Of a stretch of DNA of 64,000 bases, positions 61,599 through 64,000 are shown piece after piece (position 1 is the stretch's first letter; each line of letters starts with the position of its first letter). The translations under genes were made by a program, and so were the position numbers. This stretch comes from Eutrophocola sp965661105 (GTDB taxonomy: Bacteria; Pseudomonadota; Gammaproteobacteria; Pseudomonadales; Pseudohongiellaceae). The stretch lies in the NCBI GenBank assembly GCA_965661105.1, contig CBFICR010000003.1, forward strand, positions 47,058 through 111,057. Direction: 5' to 3'. Under the pieces are notes generated by a model. That model did no database searches and was not told where the DNA came from. It saw nothing but the letters and a program-made list of their open reading frames with translations.

Positions 61599-63038
61599 TC
61601 AAGTCTGTACGCGTCCATACACATCATCAAAACGTACGATATCATCTTCACCAAGATAATCACCACATTGCACTTCTATCAACACCAATTCTTCAGTTTC
61701 ACGATTTTCCAGACGATGCTTTGTTTCTATCGGAATATAAGTGGATTGATTCTGCTGCAGGACGACTTCTTTCTCGCCCACTGTCACCAGCGCTGTACCC
61801 TCTACCACAATCCAGTGTTCTGCACGCTTATGGTGCAATTGCAGTGAAAGCGCTGCACCGGGATTAACCCGCAGTCGCTTGACCTGAAAACAGTTGCCAT
61901 CAGTCAGCGATTCATAGGAGCCCCAGGGGCGATAAACCCTGACATGACTGTCAGTTTCCGGCCTGCCAGCCAGCTTGATGATATCAACAATATCCTTTAC
62001 TTCCTGGACCCGATTTTTTGCCGAGACCAGCACAGCATCCGGTGTTTCTATGACTACAGCATCATCCATGCCAATCACAGACACCAGTCGCGATTCTGCA
62101 TGGATATAGGAGCCACTGACATCTTTCAGAATGACGTCACCCTGACTGACATTGCCGTCGGCATCACCTTCACCATGCTCCCAAAGAGCCGACCATGCGC
62201 CCAGATCATTCCAGAGCGCATCCAACGGGATCACTACGCCGTCCCGGGTATGTTCCATCACCGCATAATCAATGGAATCAGCAGGACAACGTTGAAAAAC
62301 GTCCTTTGGAATACGCTTGAAATCAAGATCATCGATGCATTGCTGCCAGGCCTCTTCGCAAACCTGAAGGATTTCACCAGCGTGACTTTTCAGTGATGTC
62401 AGGTAGGTAGCCGCGGAAAACATGAACATACCGCTATTCCAGTAATAATCGCCGCTTTCAAGATAAGACTTCGCCGTTTCCAGATCGGGTTTTTCCACAA
62501 ACCGGTCGATCCTGAAGCCATCCCCGGCAACCGCGCCACGCCTGATATAACCATAACCGGTTTCGGGCTTCTCCGGCACGATACCGAAAGTAACCAGGGC
62601 CCCGATATCGGCCTGTAAGGCTCCTTGTGCAATGGCCTGATGGAAGGCCGGAATATTGCCTATAACATGATCTGCCGCCAGCACCAGTAATGTCGCATCA
62701 TCAGCCTTATCAGCTTTCTCGCCAACCGCCGCGAGGGCCGCAAGGGCAACCGCAGGCGCGGTATTTTTGCCTTCAGGCTCGAGAATGATGGTGACGTCTG
62801 ACGGGTCGTAGTCAAGGTCAAGGGCACGTAATTGTTCCGCCACAAGAAAGCGATGCTCATGGTTGCAAACGACAATAGCGGGACCAATATTCGCCAGGCC
62901 CTGCAGACGCGTGAGACTTTGCTGGAAAAGCGAAGGTGAGCCAGGCTGAAAAGAGACAAACTGCTTGGGATACAGCTTGCGCGAGACCGGCCATAACCTT
63001 GAGCCCACGCCGCCCGCCATAATGACCGGTCTTATCAT
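61599..63038 (-). CDS. manC: Mannose-1-phosphate guanylyltransferase / mannose-6-phosphate isomerase
   Basis: A 479-residue bifunctional enzyme. The N-terminal GDP-mannose pyrophosphorylase domain opens PVIMAGGVGSRLWPVSRKLYPKQF and has FVEKPDLETAKSYL and WNSGMFMF (about 200). The C-terminal cupin domain (about 370-479) has the phosphomannose isomerase/type II cupin motifs RVYRPWGSYESL, LQLHHKRAEHWIVVEGTA and IPIETKHRLEN. Together these make GDP-mannose from fructose 6-phosphate via mannose 1-phosphate. It is the first gene of the manC-galU-manB run; the 150-bp gap after it holds an inverted tract pair, so it may have its own promoter and terminator. Confidence 0.95.
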   Translation of the reverse strand: MIRPVIMAGGVGSRLWPVSRKLYPKQFVSFQPGSPSLFQQSLTRLQGLANIGPAIVVCNHEHRFLVAEQLRALDLDYDPSDVTIILEPEGKNTAPAVALAALAAVGEKADKADDATLLVLAADHVIGNIPAFHQAIAQGALQADIGALVTFGIVPEKPETGYGYIRRGAVAGDGFRIDRFVEKPDLETAKSYLESGDYYWNSGMFMFSAATYLTSLKSHAGEILQVCEEAWQQCIDDLDFKRIPKDVFQRCPADSIDYAVMEHTRDGVVIPLDALWNDLGAWSALWEHGEGDADGNVSQGDVILKDVSGSYIHAESRLVSVIGMDDAVVIETPDAVLVSAKNRVQEVKDIVDIIKLAGRPETDSHVRVYRPWGSYESLTDGNCFQVKRLRVNPGAALSLQLHHKRAEHWIVVEGTALVTVGEKEVVLQQNQSTYIPIETKHRLENRETEELVLIEVQCGDYLGEDDIVRFDDVYGRVQT

Positions 63039-63279
63039 TTCTACTCCAGTTTAAAGTCAGGCGCTTTTCAACAAGCATATTACTGACAATTTCATATTCC
63101 GCTGCTATTTGCTCAAATGCGCGATTATAAAGGCATTCAGGCAAATAATCAGGGGCTATGGCACTTTAGGCAATAAAAGCGAAAATCAAATAAGCGCAAT
63201 AGACTCTAGGGTTTCAAAAGAGATATCTCTATAATAGCCAGTTTTTTGCAGGGAACCCGGTTAGAGCCGGTAATATCAA

Positions 63280-63816
63280 ATGTCTTCAGCCTTCTTTACA
63301 CCTAAAAGCAGTTACGAAAAAGATGACTTAATCGCCTGTGGCCATGGCGATATGTTTGGCCCGGGCAACGCAAAGCTGCCTACTGACAATATGCTGATGT
63401 TTGACCGGATTCTGAAAATCTCGTCTGATGGCGGCAGTGAGGGCAAGGGCCATATTATTGCCGAACTGGATATCAATGCCGACCTGTGGTTTTTTGATTG
63501 TCATTTCAAGGGGGATCCGGTCATGCCCGGCTGTCTTGGCCTGGATGCCATGTGGCAGCTGGTTGGTTTTTATCTTGGCTGGCGCGGAAACCCGGGCAAA
63601 GGTCGCGCCCTGGGCTGCGGCGACGTAAAATTTACCGGCGAGATTCTGCCGCAAAACAAGAAAGTGGTTTATGAACTCGACATCAAACGCCTTATTGAAC
63701 GCAAGCTCATCATGGGCATAGCTGACGGCAAGGTTTCAGTTGATGGCAAGGTCATTTATACTGCAAAAGGGCTCAAAGTAGGCCTGTTCAAACCGGATGA
63801 AAAGCTGGGGGCATAA
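63280..63816 (+). CDS. fabA: 3-hydroxydecanoyl-ACP dehydratase/isomerase
   Basis: A 178-residue enzyme; E. coli FabA is 172. The catalytic His lies in FFDCHFKGDPVMPGCLGLDAMWQL (about residue 76), which also holds the active Asp of the neighbouring helix; GWRGNPGKGRALGCGDVKFTGEI follows. It dehydrates 3-hydroxydecanoyl-ACP and isomerises the 2-trans product to 3-cis, the branch point of unsaturated fatty acid synthesis in gammaproteobacteria. The first 15 residues are an extension not found in E. coli. fabB follows 98 bp later on the same strand, as in other organisms with this pathway. Confidence 0.97.
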   Translation: MSSAFFTPKSSYEKDDLIACGHGDMFGPGNAKLPTDNMLMFDRILKISSDGGSEGKGHIIAELDINADLWFFDCHFKGDPVMPGCLGLDAMWQLVGFYLGWRGNPGKGRALGCGDVKFTGEILPQNKKVVYELDIKRLIERKLIMGIADGKVSVDGKVIYTAKGLKVGLFKPDEKLGA

Positions 63817-63914
63817 GCACTTACAACCGGTAAGATTCTTTTTGATCGATTATCAAACCAGACACTCTGTCAAACCAGTAAAGGTTTGCAGTATGCAATT
63901 TTAGGGGCAAGATT

Positions 63915-64000
63915 ATGCGGCGAGCTGTCGTAACAGGTATGGGTATCGTCTCCTGCCTGGGACTGGACAAACAAACTGTACTGGAATCACTGCAGCAGGC
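63915..64000 (+). CDS. fabB: Beta-ketoacyl-ACP synthase I, start only (truncated by window end)
   Basis: ATG 63915, preceded by AGGGG (63903-63907), reads MRRAVVTGMGIVSCLGLDKQTVLES before the window ends. VVTGMGIVSCLG is the N-terminus of the FabB/FabF family, and its place after fabA identifies fabB. The 29 codons visible contain no catalytic residue. Confidence 0.9.
   Translation, partial: MRRAVVTGMGIVSCLGLDKQTVLESLQQ

Noticed and set aside
1..64000. CRISPR arrays, insertion sequences, prophage or conjugation genes
   Set aside because: None was seen by reading: no regular spaced direct repeats and no transposase, integrase or phage structural protein among the genes.

Overview
The window looks like chromosome of a free-living, aerobic, Gram-negative bacterium, most likely a gammaproteobacterium. 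The supporting signs are fabA-fabB, the divergent ssb/uvrA pair, a tRNA-Gln(CUG) close to the Escherichia coli gene, an OMPLA-type phospholipase, several TonB/Tat/Sec exported redox proteins and E. coli-like REP palindromes. The genus cannot be fixed from sequence alone. I see no prophage, insertion sequence, CRISPR array or conjugation gene; the window is core genome mixed with accessory redox and transport genes. Layout: 1-1574 is a minus-strand operon (K+ channel, small membrane protein, AlkD-like DNA repair protein). 1708-3438 is a PhoX phosphatase. 3572-5112 is an ACR3 arsenite pump whose arsC partner has decayed. 5293-7437 holds a metallophosphoesterase and a glycosyltransferase. 7730-12443 has secreted or envelope proteins, a phospholipase A and a PQQ dehydrogenase-cytochrome. 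12676-17533 is a sensory block: two tandem BLUF photoreceptors, cytochrome b561 and a PAS/GAF/HD-GYP phosphodiesterase. 17543-17783 has a tRNA-Gln and a broken, interrupted tRNA-Gln copy. 17984-22369 holds an amidoligase-like protein (GCS2), an M14/AstE-like hydrolase, an atypical PLP decarboxylase homologue and a SET methyltransferase. 22616-27332 has YaiI, a cupin, a BASS transporter, a PCuAC copper chaperone, a lipoprotein and moeA. 27342-34699 has a repeat-rich gap, TauE, an RmlD-like reductase, ssb, uvrA and a tandem pair of unknown secreted paralogues. 34720-44374 is a redox/metal block: OprC-like copper receptor, EamA exporter, an IorAB-type molybdenum hydroxylase and a 1122-residue fusion of dihaem peroxidase, FG-GAP repeats and an ASPIC/UnbV domain. 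44730-55669 is mostly transport and housekeeping (SLC13 permease, MATE, Uup, MtfA, NYN nuclease-like, SlyD-like). 55739-59111 holds exported dienelactone hydrolase, NTF2, NIPSNAP and NHL proteins. 59217-63038 is a GDP-mannose/UDP-glucose set (manB, galU, manC), followed by fabA and the start of fabB. How the genes work together: moeA could supply the cofactor for the IorAB-type hydroxylase, which is followed by the dihaem fusion protein that could act as its electron acceptor or partner. Copper handling recurs (Met-rich OprC-like receptor, PCuAC). The sugar-nucleotide genes feed polysaccharide or LPS synthesis. The strongest candidates for something undescribed are the peroxidase-FG-GAP-UnbV fusion, the tandem secreted paralogues beside the copper receptor, the GCS2/M14/decarboxylase/SET neighbourhood, the arsC pseudogene with all three predicted redox cysteines lost, and the NYN gene with no standard start codon.
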